A stretch of 64,000 nt of DNA, from the NCBI RefSeq assembly GCF_004402595.1, contig NZ_SOFY01000011.1:1-64000 (forward strand). The letters run 5' to 3'. The DNA is from Cryobacterium shii (GTDB lineage: Bacteria; Actinomycetota; Actinomycetes; Actinomycetales; Microbacteriaceae). The notes under the pieces are model-generated. The model worked only from the letters and a program-made list of their open reading frames with translations. It was not told where the DNA came from and made no database searches. Below are positions 42,545-50,854 of the stretch, one piece after another; position 1 is the stretch's first letter, and the number at the start of each line of letters is the position of its first letter. The position numbers and the translations under genes were made by a program.

Positions 42545-43032
42545 TAGTCGCTCGCCAGGAGCTTGAGGTCGTGCCGGGAGGCGTAGAAGGTGAGGCGGAA
42601 TTTGCCGACCTGGACTTCGGCTCCGTCGTGGAGCAGCGCGGAGTCGATCCGCACGCCGTCGAAGTAGGTGCCGTTGAGGGAGACGAGGTCCTTGACCTCG
42701 AAGGCGGTTCCGTGCCGCAGGAATTCCGCATGCCGCCGCGAGACGGTGACGTCGTCGAGGAAGATGTCCGCGTTGGGGTGGCGACCGACCGTCGTCACGT
42801 CCGCGTCCAGCAGGAAACGCGCGCCGGCGTTGGGACCCCGACGCACCACGAGCAGGGCGGACCCTGAGGGCAGAGCCGCGATGGCTTCCTGCTCCTCGGC
42901 CGTCACTACGCCGTCGATCGCGGCCAACTGCGCCGCGAACTCCTGCCCGAAGGTCATGGTCGTGTCGGTGTTGGCAAAGTTTTGCGGCGCAGCCTTGCGC
43001 TGGGGTTCATTCGTCTTTTTGGAATCAATCAC
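42544..43032 (-). CDS. garA: GarA/OdhI-like FHA protein
   Basis: 162-aa phospho-switch protein. In the family the unphosphorylated FHA domain inhibits 2-oxoglutarate dehydrogenase and activates glutamate dehydrogenase. The FHA domain (about residues 60-150) has TVGRHPNADIFLDDVTVSRRHAEF and LVSLNGTYFDG. The N-terminus carries a Thr-Thr pair (Thr24-Thr25, in DTTMTF) aligned with the ETTSVF kinase site of GarA/OdhI, followed by a matching FxxxLAA stretch. GTG has the strong AGGAGGTG upstream. A PASTA kinase that could act on it is encoded at 27.3 kb. Confidence 0.9.
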   Translation of the reverse strand: MIDSKKTNEPQRKAAPQNFANTDTTMTFGQEFAAQLAAIDGVVTAEEQEAIAALPSGSALLVVRRGPNAGARFLLDADVTTVGRHPNADIFLDDVTVSRRHAEFLRHGTAFEVKDLVSLNGTYFDGVRIDSALLHDGAEVQVGKFRLTFYASRHDLKLLASD

Positions 43033-43042
43033 CGTACACCTC

Positions 43043-43660
43043 CTAGTCCTCCAGCGTATCGGATCGGAGGGCCGGATTTACCCGCGGAAGGCGAATCACC
43101 CTGGCCGTCTCGATTGCGTAGATAATGCCCGCCCACCAGTAAAGAAAAGCTCCCCACAGCCCGAAGGCCCAGCCCACGGGCATCGACCACCAGGCCACCG
43201 CCGGGAAGGCCTCGCCCAGCATGATCATGGGCAGGGCGTAGAAGAGGCAGAACGTGGCCACTTTGCCGAGCAGGTGCACCGGGAGGGGCCCGAACCCGAA
43301 GTTCGCCAGGATCACGCCGAGCCCGAGCAGGAAGATGTCCCGCCCCACCACGACCAGCACGATCCACCACGGCACGAGGTCGCGCGAGGCCAGCCCGAGC
43401 AGCGCGGCGAAGATGTACAACCGGTCGGCCGCGGGGTCGAGCAGTTGTCCCAGTCGGGTGATCTGACTGAACCGCCTGGCCAGGAAACCGTCGAGGAAAT
43501 CGGTGAAGCTGGCGACGGCCAGGACGAGGAGAGCCCAGGCATCCTCACCTTGGATCAGCAGGACCAGGAAGACCGGCACCAGGGCCAGTCGGAGCATGCT
43601 GAGCAGATTGGGCAGCGTGATGACCTTCGTACTGACGTTGGTTCCCTCTGACCCGGCCAC
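43043..43660 (-). CDS. pgsA: CDP-alcohol phosphatidyltransferase (PgsA-like)
   Basis: Membrane enzyme joining CDP-diacylglycerol to an alcohol phosphate, most likely glycerol-3-phosphate. The 205-aa protein has the complete CDP-alcohol motif DFLDGFLARRFSQ then TRLGQLLDPAADR (D-G-x2-A-R-x8-G-x3-D-x3-D) and about five to six membrane segments. It is adjacent to the GarA-like gene (10 bp), as Rv1822 is near garA. Whether it makes phosphatidylglycerophosphate or cardiolipin cannot be decided here. Confidence 0.85.
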   Translation of the reverse strand: MAGSEGTNVSTKVITLPNLLSMLRLALVPVFLVLLIQGEDAWALLVLAVASFTDFLDGFLARRFSQITRLGQLLDPAADRLYIFAALLGLASRDLVPWWIVLVVVGRDIFLLGLGVILANFGFGPLPVHLLGKVATFCLFYALPMIMLGEAFPAVAWWSMPVGWAFGLWGAFLYWWAGIIYAIETARVIRLPRVNPALRSDTLED

Positions 43661-43707
43661 GATCCCGAGTCTACCGAGGCACCGCCGGATCGGTCTGCGC
43701 CATCCCG

Positions 43708-44568
43708 TCAGCCGACCGACCCGCGTTTTTGGGCCCGTCCGTGTTCCGGCTTCTTCTGCTCCGAACCACGGTCCTGCTGCCCGCTGCGGCTCCGCTCCAC
43801 GCTGCGGCGCAGGGCCTCCATCAGATCGAGGACCTCTCCCCCGCCCTCCTCGCCGGTCGGACGGCCGAGGGTGGCCTCGGTGTCCACCGCGTCCCCGGCC
43901 GCGAGTTTCGCGTCGAGGAGTTCCCGCAGCTGGTCCTGGTAGTCATCCCGGAAATCCTCCGGGGAGAAGTCGGAGGCGAACGATTCCACGAGGGCGGCCG
44001 AGAGCTCGAGTTCCTGGGCCGAGATGCGCACCGGCTCGTCGAGGGCGGGAAAGCGGGCGTCCCTCACCTCGTCGCTCCAGAGCAGTGATTGCAGCAGCAG
44101 GACGTCATCGCGCACCCGGAGCGCCCCGAGGCGCGTCTTCTGGCGCAGCGCGAACCGCGTGATCGCGGTGCGATCCGTGGCCTCGAGCGCCCGGCGCAGC
44201 AGCACGTACGCCTTGGCCGACGACCCGTCCGGTTCGAGGTAGTAGCTGCGCTCGAACATGATCGGGTCGAGCTGTTCGCTGGGCACGAATTCGACCACCT
44301 CGATCTCGTGGCTTCGCTCGGCCGGCAGCCGGCTCAGGTCCTCATCCGAGATGATCACCGTCCTGTCGCCGCTGTCCCAGGCCTTGCCGATATGGGCGTA
44401 GTCGACCACGCGGCCGCACTTCTCACACCGCCGCTGGTACCGGATGCGCCCGCCGTCCGCGTCGTGCACCTGGTGCAGCGCCACGTCGTGGTCTTCGGTC
44501 GCGCTGTACACCTTGACGGGCACATTGACGAGTCCGAAGGTGATCGCGCCTTTCCAGAACGATCTCAT
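43708..44568 (-). CDS. ku: Non-homologous end-joining protein Ku
   Basis: Bacterial Ku homodimer subunit binding DNA double-strand ends. The 286-aa sequence starts MRSFWKGAITFGLVNVPVK and keeps YSATEDHDVALHQVH, RCEKCGRVVDY (a CxxC pair) and the C-terminal Arg/Lys/Gln-rich tail. ATG at 44568 matches the family start; GTG at 44583 adds five residues. It is divergent from ligD with 82 bp between, a standard NHEJ pair. Confidence 0.95.
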   Translation of the reverse strand: MRSFWKGAITFGLVNVPVKVYSATEDHDVALHQVHDADGGRIRYQRRCEKCGRVVDYAHIGKAWDSGDRTVIISDEDLSRLPAERSHEIEVVEFVPSEQLDPIMFERSYYLEPDGSSAKAYVLLRRALEATDRTAITRFALRQKTRLGALRVRDDVLLLQSLLWSDEVRDARFPALDEPVRISAQELELSAALVESFASDFSPEDFRDDYQDQLRELLDAKLAAGDAVDTEATLGRPTGEEGGGEVLDLMEALRRSVERSRSGQQDRGSEQKKPEHGRAQKRGSVG

Positions 44569-44650
44569 TCCCTCAGTAGACACCGGTCACGGGCCCGGGG
44601 CTAGCCTGCACGGCCTAGCGGCGCCGGGGACCGGAGAGCATGCTGACCTC

Positions 44651-47119
44651 ATGAGCGAGGTGCCGGAACACGGGGGTTCGAGGCAGGTCGTGATGGTCGG
44701 GGGGCGCCGGATCACGCTCACCCACCTCGACAAGGTGCTGTACCCGGAGACGGGCACGACCAAAGCGGATGTGCTCGGCTACTACGCCGCCGTGGCCGAC
44801 GTGCTGATCCCGCACGCCGCCAACCGGCCCGCCACCCGCAAGCGGTGGGTGCACGGCGTCGGGACCGCGGAGGGACCGGGCCACGTCTTCTTCCAGAAAA
44901 ACCTCGACAGTTCCACCCCGGATTGGGTCAGGCGCGGCCGGCTGCAGCACACTCACCACGTGAACGAGTACCCGCTGGTGAACGACCTGGCCACGCTGAC
45001 CTGGCTGGGCCAGATCTCCGCCCTCGAGATCCACGTGCCGCAGTGGCAGTTCGGGCCGGACGGCAGTCCGCGCAATCCCGACCGGCTCGTGCTCGACCTC
45101 GACCCGGGCGAGGGGGTGAGCCTGTCCGAGTGCGCGGAGGTCGCCCGCCTGGCCCGGGCGATCCTGCGGGACATGGGTCTCGACCCGCTGCCCGTTACCA
45201 GCGGAAGCAAGGGCATCCATCTGTATGCGGCCCTGGACCTGAGCCACACGTCCGAGCAGGTCTCGCAGGTCGCCCACGAACTGGCGCGGGCACTCGAGGC
45301 CGACCACCCGGACCAGGTGGTCAGCGATATGCAGAAGGCGAAGCGCCCTGGCCGGGTGTTCGTGGACTGGAGCCAGAACAACAGTTCCAAAACGACCATC
45401 ACGCCGTATTCCCTGCGCGGGACGCTGCGCCCCATGGTCGCGATGCCCCGCACCTGGCGCGAGCTGGCCTCCCCCGGCCTCGCGCAGGTCGATTTTCGGC
45501 AGGCCATGCACCGGGTCGAGCGCGGGGGCGATCCGCTGGCCGGCCTGCTCACCGCGCACTCGGGTGGCGGGGACCCGGCCGGTGTCGCCGCCGTCGGCGG
45601 GCCGGGGGCGGATGCCCTGGCCGTCTACCGCAGCAAGCGAGACGCGTCCACGACCCCGGAGCCGATGCCGGCCGGCGTCGTGACGGCGGGCGACGGCCGG
45701 TCCTTCGTGATCCAGGAGCACCATGCCCGCAATCTGCACTACGACCTGCGCCTCGAGCACGAGGGGGTGCTGGCCTCCTGGGCCCTGCCGCGCGGCGTGC
45801 CGACTGATCCGGCGAAGAACCGGCTCGCCGTCAGGACGGAGGACCACCCGCTCGAATACGGCGCGTACGAGGGCGTCATCCCGGCAGGTGAGTACGGTGC
45901 CGGCACGGTCAGCATCTGGGACCGAGGCGCGTACGACCTGGAGAAATGGCGGGACGACGAGGTGATCGCCACCCTGAACGGCGAGCCGCGCGGAGGATTG
46001 AACGGATCGGCCCGGTTCGCGCTGATCCGCACCGGCGGCAAGAACTGGCTGATCCACCTGATGAAGCCCCGGCCCTCGTCCGGGTCGTATCCGCCGGCGC
46101 GTTCGGGGAGCGTCGGTTCCTCCGCCGGGGCCGACCGGCGCATCCGTTACCGGCCCATGCTCGCCACCCTCGGCTCGGTGACCGATCTGCCGGAGGACGA
46201 CGCCTGGGCCTTCGAGATGAAGTGGGACGGGATCCGTGCCCTGGCCTATGTCCGGGCGGAGGACGATCCCGCCGCGGAGGTGCGCCTGCTGACCCGAAAC
46301 GGCAACGACGTCACGCCGGCCTATCCGGAGCTGGTGGCGACGCTGCCCGGCGCCCTCCGGGCCGATTCGGCCGTGCTCGACGGGGAGATCGTCGCCCTCG
46401 ACCGCGCCGGGCGGCCGGATTTCGGCCTGCTCCAGACCCGGATGGGCCTGACCGACCGACGCCAGATCGACGCCGCCGTCGCGGCGACGCCGGTGCGGTT
46501 CATGGCCTTCGATGTGCTCGAACGCGACGGGGAGCCGCTCCTGGACCGCACCTACGCCGTACGCCGGGCCGTCCTCGCGGACATCCTGGAGGTGACCGGC
46601 GCGGTGCAGGTTCCGCCGGCTTTCGACGGCGACTCCGCCGAGGCCATGCGATCCAGCCGGAACCTCGGTCTGGAGGGCGTGGTCGCCAAGACCCTCGACG
46701 GCCGCTACCAGGCCGGGCGCCGCTCCCGGTCGTGGATCAAGATCAGGCATCATCTCAGCCAGGAGGTCGTCATCGGCGGGTGGCGGCCCGGCAACGGCCG
46801 GCGGTCGGGCTCGGCGGGGTCTCTGCTGATGGGAATCCCGGATGGGGGCCGGCTTCGCTATATCGGCCGGGTGGGTACGGGCTTCCGGGACCGGGACCTG
46901 GACGACCTCCGGGCCCGGCTGGACCCCCTCGAAACGGCGGACGGCCCGTTCGCGGACGTGCCCGTCGCCGACGCCCGGGACGCCCGCTGGGTTCGTCCGG
47001 TGCTCGTCGGCGAGGTCGAGTTCGCGGACTGGACCGCGGCCGGCCGCCTCCGGCATCCGTCCTGGCGCGGGTGGCGCCCGGACAAAACGCCGGCGGACGT
47101 GGTCAGGGAAGCGCCGTAG
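44651..47119 (+). CDS. ligD: Multifunctional NHEJ DNA ligase D (polymerase-phosphoesterase-ligase)
   Basis: Repairs double-strand breaks with Ku. The 822-aa protein orders the domains as primase-polymerase (residues 15-300; metal aspartates in LDLDPGEG, Asp149 and Asp151), 3'-phosphoesterase (about residues 345-470; EHHARNLHYDLRLEH from Glu356) and ATP-dependent ligase (about residues 500-820; EMKWDGIRAL with AMP lysine Lys524, DGEIVALD, EGVVAKTLDG, WIKIR). ATG at 44651 is chosen as the first start with similarity; its ATGA overlaps the stop of a tiny upstream frame. Confidence 0.95.
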   Translation: MSEVPEHGGSRQVVMVGGRRITLTHLDKVLYPETGTTKADVLGYYAAVADVLIPHAANRPATRKRWVHGVGTAEGPGHVFFQKNLDSSTPDWVRRGRLQHTHHVNEYPLVNDLATLTWLGQISALEIHVPQWQFGPDGSPRNPDRLVLDLDPGEGVSLSECAEVARLARAILRDMGLDPLPVTSGSKGIHLYAALDLSHTSEQVSQVAHELARALEADHPDQVVSDMQKAKRPGRVFVDWSQNNSSKTTITPYSLRGTLRPMVAMPRTWRELASPGLAQVDFRQAMHRVERGGDPLAGLLTAHSGGGDPAGVAAVGGPGADALAVYRSKRDASTTPEPMPAGVVTAGDGRSFVIQEHHARNLHYDLRLEHEGVLASWALPRGVPTDPAKNRLAVRTEDHPLEYGAYEGVIPAGEYGAGTVSIWDRGAYDLEKWRDDEVIATLNGEPRGGLNGSARFALIRTGGKNWLIHLMKPRPSSGSYPPARSGSVGSSAGADRRIRYRPMLATLGSVTDLPEDDAWAFEMKWDGIRALAYVRAEDDPAAEVRLLTRNGNDVTPAYPELVATLPGALRADSAVLDGEIVALDRAGRPDFGLLQTRMGLTDRRQIDAAVAATPVRFMAFDVLERDGEPLLDRTYAVRRAVLADILEVTGAVQVPPAFDGDSAEAMRSSRNLGLEGVVAKTLDGRYQAGRRSRSWIKIRHHLSQEVVIGGWRPGNGRRSGSAGSLLMGIPDGGRLRYIGRVGTGFRDRDLDDLRARLDPLETADGPFADVPVADARDARWVRPVLVGEVEFADWTAAGRLRHPSWRGWRPDKTPADVVREAP

Positions 47120-47125
47120 CGCGGC

Positions 47126-47575
47126 TCAGGCGAGACGGGCGCGCAGGGCGGGCCAGCTGGCGGCGAATCCCGGATGCAGCGGAAGATCCCCGACCTGTTC
47201 GGTGGGGACCCAGCGGAGCGCAATGCTCTCCTGGTCGCTGATCACCGGGTCGAAGGGCTCCGTGGCCCGGACCACCACCGTGGTGTACGACCAGAACCCG
47301 AGGTCCAGGACCGAACTGAACTGCACCGTGACCAGGTCGGCCGGGACGCCGGCCTCTTCCCCGGCCTCGCGCAGCGCCGCCTCGAGGGCGGTCTCGTGTT
47401 CGTGCCGCGCTCCCCCGGGCAGCCCCCAGGTGTCACCTTGATGGCTCCAGAGAGCGCGGTGTTGCAGCAGCACCCCCAGCTCGAGGTGGTGCACCAGCAG
47501 GCCGGCAGCGCCGAACAGCCCCCAGAACTTGCCGCCATCGGGCCCGTACACCCACCTGTCGCCGTTACTGCTCAT
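47126..47575 (-). CDS. Nudix hydrolase
   Basis: 149-aa Nudix-fold protein with a complete Nudix box: Gly, five residues, Glu (GARHEHE), seven residues, then REAGEEAGV. The N-terminal WVYGPDGGKFWGLFGAAGLLVHH resembles the actinobacterial group that cleans oxidised or mis-formed nucleotides, but the substrate is not determinable. ATG at 47575 starts MSSNGDRW. It is convergent with ligD (6 bp between stops). Confidence 0.88.
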   Translation of the reverse strand: MSSNGDRWVYGPDGGKFWGLFGAAGLLVHHLELGVLLQHRALWSHQGDTWGLPGGARHEHETALEAALREAGEEAGVPADLVTVQFSSVLDLGFWSYTTVVVRATEPFDPVISDQESIALRWVPTEQVGDLPLHPGFAASWPALRARLA

Positions 47576-47649
47576 GGCACAAGCATGGGGCACCCCGGCC
47601 GTGAAAACCCTTCGTGTTGCCCGGTGTCACCCGGTCGTCGGGCGACCGT

Positions 47650-47701
47650 GCCCGTTCCGGTCGAGAGTGCCCGGCACAGCGGCCACTCTCGACCGGAACG
47701 G
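47650..47701. repeat. Dispersed hairpin family B, copy 2
   Basis: Perfect 19-bp inverted repeat CCCGTTCCGGTCGAGAGTG (47650-47668) with its complement at 47683-47701. The inner 3-bp CCG/CGG extension closes a 6-nt loop GCACAG after one mismatch. It lies 6 bp after the apt stop, so it may serve as its terminator, but without a T-run. The arms are identical to those of copy 1 at 29589-29640. Confidence 0.85.
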
Positions 47702-47707
47702 GAACTA

Positions 47708-48235
47708 CTAAAGGGCCACGATGGCGTGCACGGGGGCGTCGCCGAGGCGGGACCGGCCGACCAGGTCGGTCAGCTCGAGCACGACGCCGACCCCGGCCAG
47801 GTGGTAACCGGCCCGCTCGACCAGGCGCGAGGTGGCGGCGATGGTTCCGCCGGTGGCCAGGACGTCGTCGAGGACGAGCACACGCGAGCCGGCGGCCAGC
47901 TGGCCGATCTCGAGCTCGAGGCACGCCGATCCGTATTCCAGGTCGTACTCCTCGCTCAGCACCGAGCCGGGCAGTTTGCCGCCCTTGCGCACGGCGAGCA
48001 CGGCGACATCCGCCGCGTAGCCGACGGCGGCGGCCAGCAGGAAGCCGCGAGCCTCAATGCCCGCGACGGCGTCGAACTGGCCGTCGAACCGGCCGGCCAG
48101 TTCGTCGATCAGGGACCGGAACGCCTTGGCGTCGGCGAACACCGGGTTGAGGTCGCGGAACAGGATGCCCGCTTGCGGGAAATCGGGGTACGAGGCGAGG
48201 AGGGCGTGCACATGGTCTGCTGCGGGGGTGTTCAC
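47708..48235 (-). CDS. apt: Adenine phosphoribosyltransferase
   Basis: Purine salvage: adenine plus PRPP to AMP. The 175-aa protein has the N-terminal FPQAGILFRDLNPVFAD, GIEARGFLLAAAV, RKGGKLPG and the PRPP-binding loop VLVLDDVLATGGT. The GTG start is preceded at exactly 6 nt by TAAACT, suggesting a leaderless transcript. It is divergent from the carotenoid operon. Hairpin B2 follows the stop directly. Confidence 0.94.
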   Translation of the reverse strand: MNTPAADHVHALLASYPDFPQAGILFRDLNPVFADAKAFRSLIDELAGRFDGQFDAVAGIEARGFLLAAAVGYAADVAVLAVRKGGKLPGSVLSEEYDLEYGSACLELEIGQLAAGSRVLVLDDVLATGGTIAATSRLVERAGYHLAGVGVVLELTDLVGRSRLGDAPVHAIVAL

Positions 48236-48241
48236 CCCCTC

Positions 48242-48247
48242 AGTTTA
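48242..48247 (-). promoter_or_regulatory. Leaderless-type -10 box (TAAACT-N6-GTG)
   Basis: On the minus strand TAAACT is separated from the apt GTG by 6 nt (GAGGGG). The G-rich spacer is too close to the start to act as a normal ribosome-binding site. Confidence 0.5.
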
Positions 48248-48332
48248 AGCGTTCTCCGGCTCGCCCTGACCCGCCCCGCCAGTCCCCCGGATGACGCGTC
48301 CGCACGGTGCTGCGTGCTAGCCTCAGATTTAG

Positions 48333-48345
48333 CTAACAAAGTTAG
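48333..48345. promoter_or_regulatory. Palindromic operator candidate of the carotenoid operon
   Basis: CTAAC-AAA-GTTAG is a perfect inverted repeat inside an AT-rich island (48325-48365) in otherwise GC-rich DNA, 59 bp before the idi start. Carotenoid operons of Actinobacteria are often controlled by MarR-type repressors such as CrtR, which bind short AT-rich palindromes; no such regulator gene is in this window. Confidence 0.5.
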
Positions 48346-48403
48346 ACACTTTTTCCGGTATCTTTGCTGGAACGCCAGAAAGGGCAGCTATGCAGGGGTC
48401 GAA

Positions 48404-48928
48404 GTGCTAGAGGAACTCGTGGTTCTGCTGGATGAAGCGGGGCATGAAATCGGCACTGCCCCCAAGCTCATCGTGCACGACACGAACACGGCGTTGCACC
48501 TCGCGTTCTCCTGCCACGTGCTCAATCCGGCCGGCGACGTGCTCGTCACCCGGAGAGCCCTGGCCAAGAAGACCTGGCCGGGCGTCTGGACCAACTCCTT
48601 CTGCGGCCACCCTCTGCCCGACGAGCCGATGACGGAGGCCATCACGCGCCGTGCCCGCTTCGAACTCGGCCTCGAGGTCACGGACCTGGCCGTCACGCTG
48701 CCGGACTTCCGCTACCGGGCCGTCGACAGCAGCGGCATCGTCGAGAACGAGATCTGCCCGGTCTACCTGGCCCGCGCGGACGCCGACCCGGTTCCCAACC
48801 CCGACGAGGTGATGGAGTTCGCCTGGGTCGACCCTGCCACCCTCCAGCGTGCCGTGCGCGACGCCCCCTGGGCCTTCAGCCCCTGGCTCGGCCTGCAGCT
48901 GGCCGAACTGACGAGCTTCGATGCATGA
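48404..48928 (+). CDS. idi: Isopentenyl-diphosphate delta-isomerase (type 1)
   Basis: Interconverts IPP and DMAPP, first gene of the carotenoid operon. The 174-aa Nudix-fold enzyme has LHLAFSCHVLNPAGDVLVTRRALAKKTWPGVWTNSFCGHP with the catalytic Cys in NSFCGHP, and the IVENEICPVYLAR stretch with the catalytic Glu. GTG at 48404 is chosen (GGGG upstream); GTG at 48419 with GAGGA is also possible. It overlaps crtE by 8 bp. Confidence 0.93.
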   Translation: MLEELVVLLDEAGHEIGTAPKLIVHDTNTALHLAFSCHVLNPAGDVLVTRRALAKKTWPGVWTNSFCGHPLPDEPMTEAITRRARFELGLEVTDLAVTLPDFRYRAVDSSGIVENEICPVYLARADADPVPNPDEVMEFAWVDPATLQRAVRDAPWAFSPWLGLQLAELTSFDA

Positions 48929-49964
48929 AATCCAGACCGTCGGGGTGGAAACGGAACTGGGACGCTTCTTCGCGGCGGCACGCCTGCGGGCCAGTGACTA
49001 CGGGGACCACTATGTCGCCCTCTGGGACTGCCTCGAGCGGGCCAGCACGGGCGGAAAACGGGTGCGCCCCGCCCTCGTGCTGGCCGCGTTCTCGGGCCTC
49101 GGCGGCACCGACCTCACCCTGGCAACCCCCGTCGCCGTGAGCTTCGAGCTGCTGCACACCGCATTCGTCATCCACGACGACGTGATCGACCGGGACCTGG
49201 CCCGACGCGGCGTGGCCAACATCGCCGGCACGTTCGCCGAGCGGGCGCACGCCCACGGAGCCGAAGACCAGGCGGATGCCTGGGCGGCGACCGCCGCCAT
49301 CCTGGCCGGCGACCTGGCCCTCAGCGAAGCGCACCGCGCCCTCGCCCTGCTTCCGGTGGAGCTCGAACTGCGCGGGCGACTGCTCGACCTTCTCGACCGG
49401 GCCGTGTTCGTGTCCGCTGCCGGGGAGCTGGCGGACGTGACCAACACCGCCTCGAAGCATCCCCTGTCGGTGGACCGGGTGGTGTCGACGCTGGAGCAGA
49501 AGACGGCCGTGTACTCCTTCGAAGCACCCCTGCAGGCCGGCGCGGTCCTCGCCGGCGCCTCGGCCGAAGCGATCGACGCCCTCGGTGCGTTTGGCCGGCT
49601 GATCGGGGTGGCCTTCCAGCTCACCGACGACATCCTCGGCGTGTTCGGGGACCCGGCGGTGACCGGCAAGAGCGTGCTCACCGATCTGCGTGAAGGCAAG
49701 CAGACGGCCCTGATCGCCCATGCGGGCACCACACCGGCCTGGACCGGCATCGCCCCCTTCATCGGAAAGGCAGACCTCACCGAGGCGGAGGCCGAGGCCG
49801 TTCGTGCCAGCATCCGGGACTGCGGCGCCCTGCAGTCGGCGACCGAGCTCGCCGCGGACCACGCCGACCGCGCCGCCCGGGCGCTGGACACCCCCGCCAT
49901 CCCGGCGGCGCTCCGGGCGCTGCTCACCACCCTGGCCGGCACCGCAGTGAATCGCAGCCGATGA
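48921..49964 (+). CDS. crtE: Geranylgeranyl diphosphate synthase
   Basis: Makes GGPP for carotenoids. The 347-aa protein has STGGKRVRPALVLAAF, the first Asp-rich motif HDDVIDRDLARRG (Asp86, Asp87) and the second FQLTDDILGVFGD. It overlaps idi by 8 bp and crtB by 4 bp (ATGA), so it is translated as part of a coupled string. It is less than half identical by eye to the other polyprenyl synthase at 24279, outside the motifs, so it is not a recent duplicate. Confidence 0.93.
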   Translation: MHEIQTVGVETELGRFFAAARLRASDYGDHYVALWDCLERASTGGKRVRPALVLAAFSGLGGTDLTLATPVAVSFELLHTAFVIHDDVIDRDLARRGVANIAGTFAERAHAHGAEDQADAWAATAAILAGDLALSEAHRALALLPVELELRGRLLDLLDRAVFVSAAGELADVTNTASKHPLSVDRVVSTLEQKTAVYSFEAPLQAGAVLAGASAEAIDALGAFGRLIGVAFQLTDDILGVFGDPAVTGKSVLTDLREGKQTALIAHAGTTPAWTGIAPFIGKADLTEAEAEAVRASIRDCGALQSATELAADHADRAARALDTPAIPAALRALLTTLAGTAVNRSR

Positions 49965-50854
49965 TCCGGGACACCCCCGCCGAGCACACCGGCATCGCCA
50001 AGTACAACGCCGCCGCCCGGGCCAGTTCGGCCACGGTTATCGGCCATTACTCCACCTCGTTCGGCCTCGCGGCCCGGCTCCTGGAGCCGCGCGTGCGCAG
50101 CCAGGTGCGCACCATCTACGCCCTCGTTAGGATCGCCGACGAAATCGTGGACGGCGCCGCTAGTCAGGCCGGGGTCAGCGTGGGCGGCCAGCGGGAGCTG
50201 CTGGACGGGCTCGAACGGGAGACCGGCCGGGCCATCGAGACGGGCTTCAGCACCAATCTGGTCGTGCACGCCTTCGCCGCGACCGCCCGGGAGGCCGGGA
50301 TCGGGACGAGCCTGACCGCGCCCTTCTTCGCCTCGATGCGCCGCGACCTCGACCCGTCGCCGTTCGATGCCGCCGGCGTGGCGGAGTACATCTACGGTTC
50401 GGCCGAGGTGATCGGGCTGATGTGCCTGCGCTGTTTCGTTCAGGACACCCCGCGCACGGCCGCCGAGCTCGAGGTGCTCGAGACCGGCGCCCGCAGCCTC
50501 GGCGCCGCGTTCCAGAAGGTCAATTTCCTGCGCGACCTGGCCGCCGATCGGGACGCCCTCGGACGCAACTACTTCCCCGGCGTGAACCTGCTCACCCTGA
50601 CCGAGACACAGAAGAACGAGCTCCTCGACGATATGGACGCCGACCTCGACGCAGCCGCACGCGTGCTGCCCATGCTTCCGGTGGGGAGCCGCCGCGCGGT
50701 CGCCGCCGCACACCGCCTCTTCGCCCGCCTGTCGGCGAAGCTGCGCGTCACCCCCGCGCGAGCACTGATGAGCGCCCGGGTACGGGTGCCGGATCCGGAG
50801 AAAATCATGATTGCACTCGCCGCATCGTTCGGCCCGGGAGCGTGGAAGCGATGA
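49961..50854 (+). CDS. crtB: Phytoene synthase
   Basis: Head-to-head condensation of two GGPP to phytoene. The 297-aa squalene/phytoene synthase has YSTSFGLAARLL, the Asp-rich YALVRIADEIVDG, and the second site FQKVNFLRDLAADRDALGRNYFP. ATG overlaps the crtE stop and its stop overlaps the crtI start, both as ATGA. Confidence 0.94.
   Translation: MIRDTPAEHTGIAKYNAAARASSATVIGHYSTSFGLAARLLEPRVRSQVRTIYALVRIADEIVDGAASQAGVSVGGQRELLDGLERETGRAIETGFSTNLVVHAFAATAREAGIGTSLTAPFFASMRRDLDPSPFDAAGVAEYIYGSAEVIGLMCLRCFVQDTPRTAAELEVLETGARSLGAAFQKVNFLRDLAADRDALGRNYFPGVNLLTLTETQKNELLDDMDADLDAAARVLPMLPVGSRRAVAAAHRLFARLSAKLRVTPARALMSARVRVPDPEKIMIALAASFGPGAWKR

Noticed and set aside
29589-47701. A repeated peptide motif (PVPVESAR...SRPER) in hypothetical proteins at 29.6 and 47.65 kb
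   Set aside because: The motif is only the translation of hairpin B in non-coding DNA; no gene is supported at either place.
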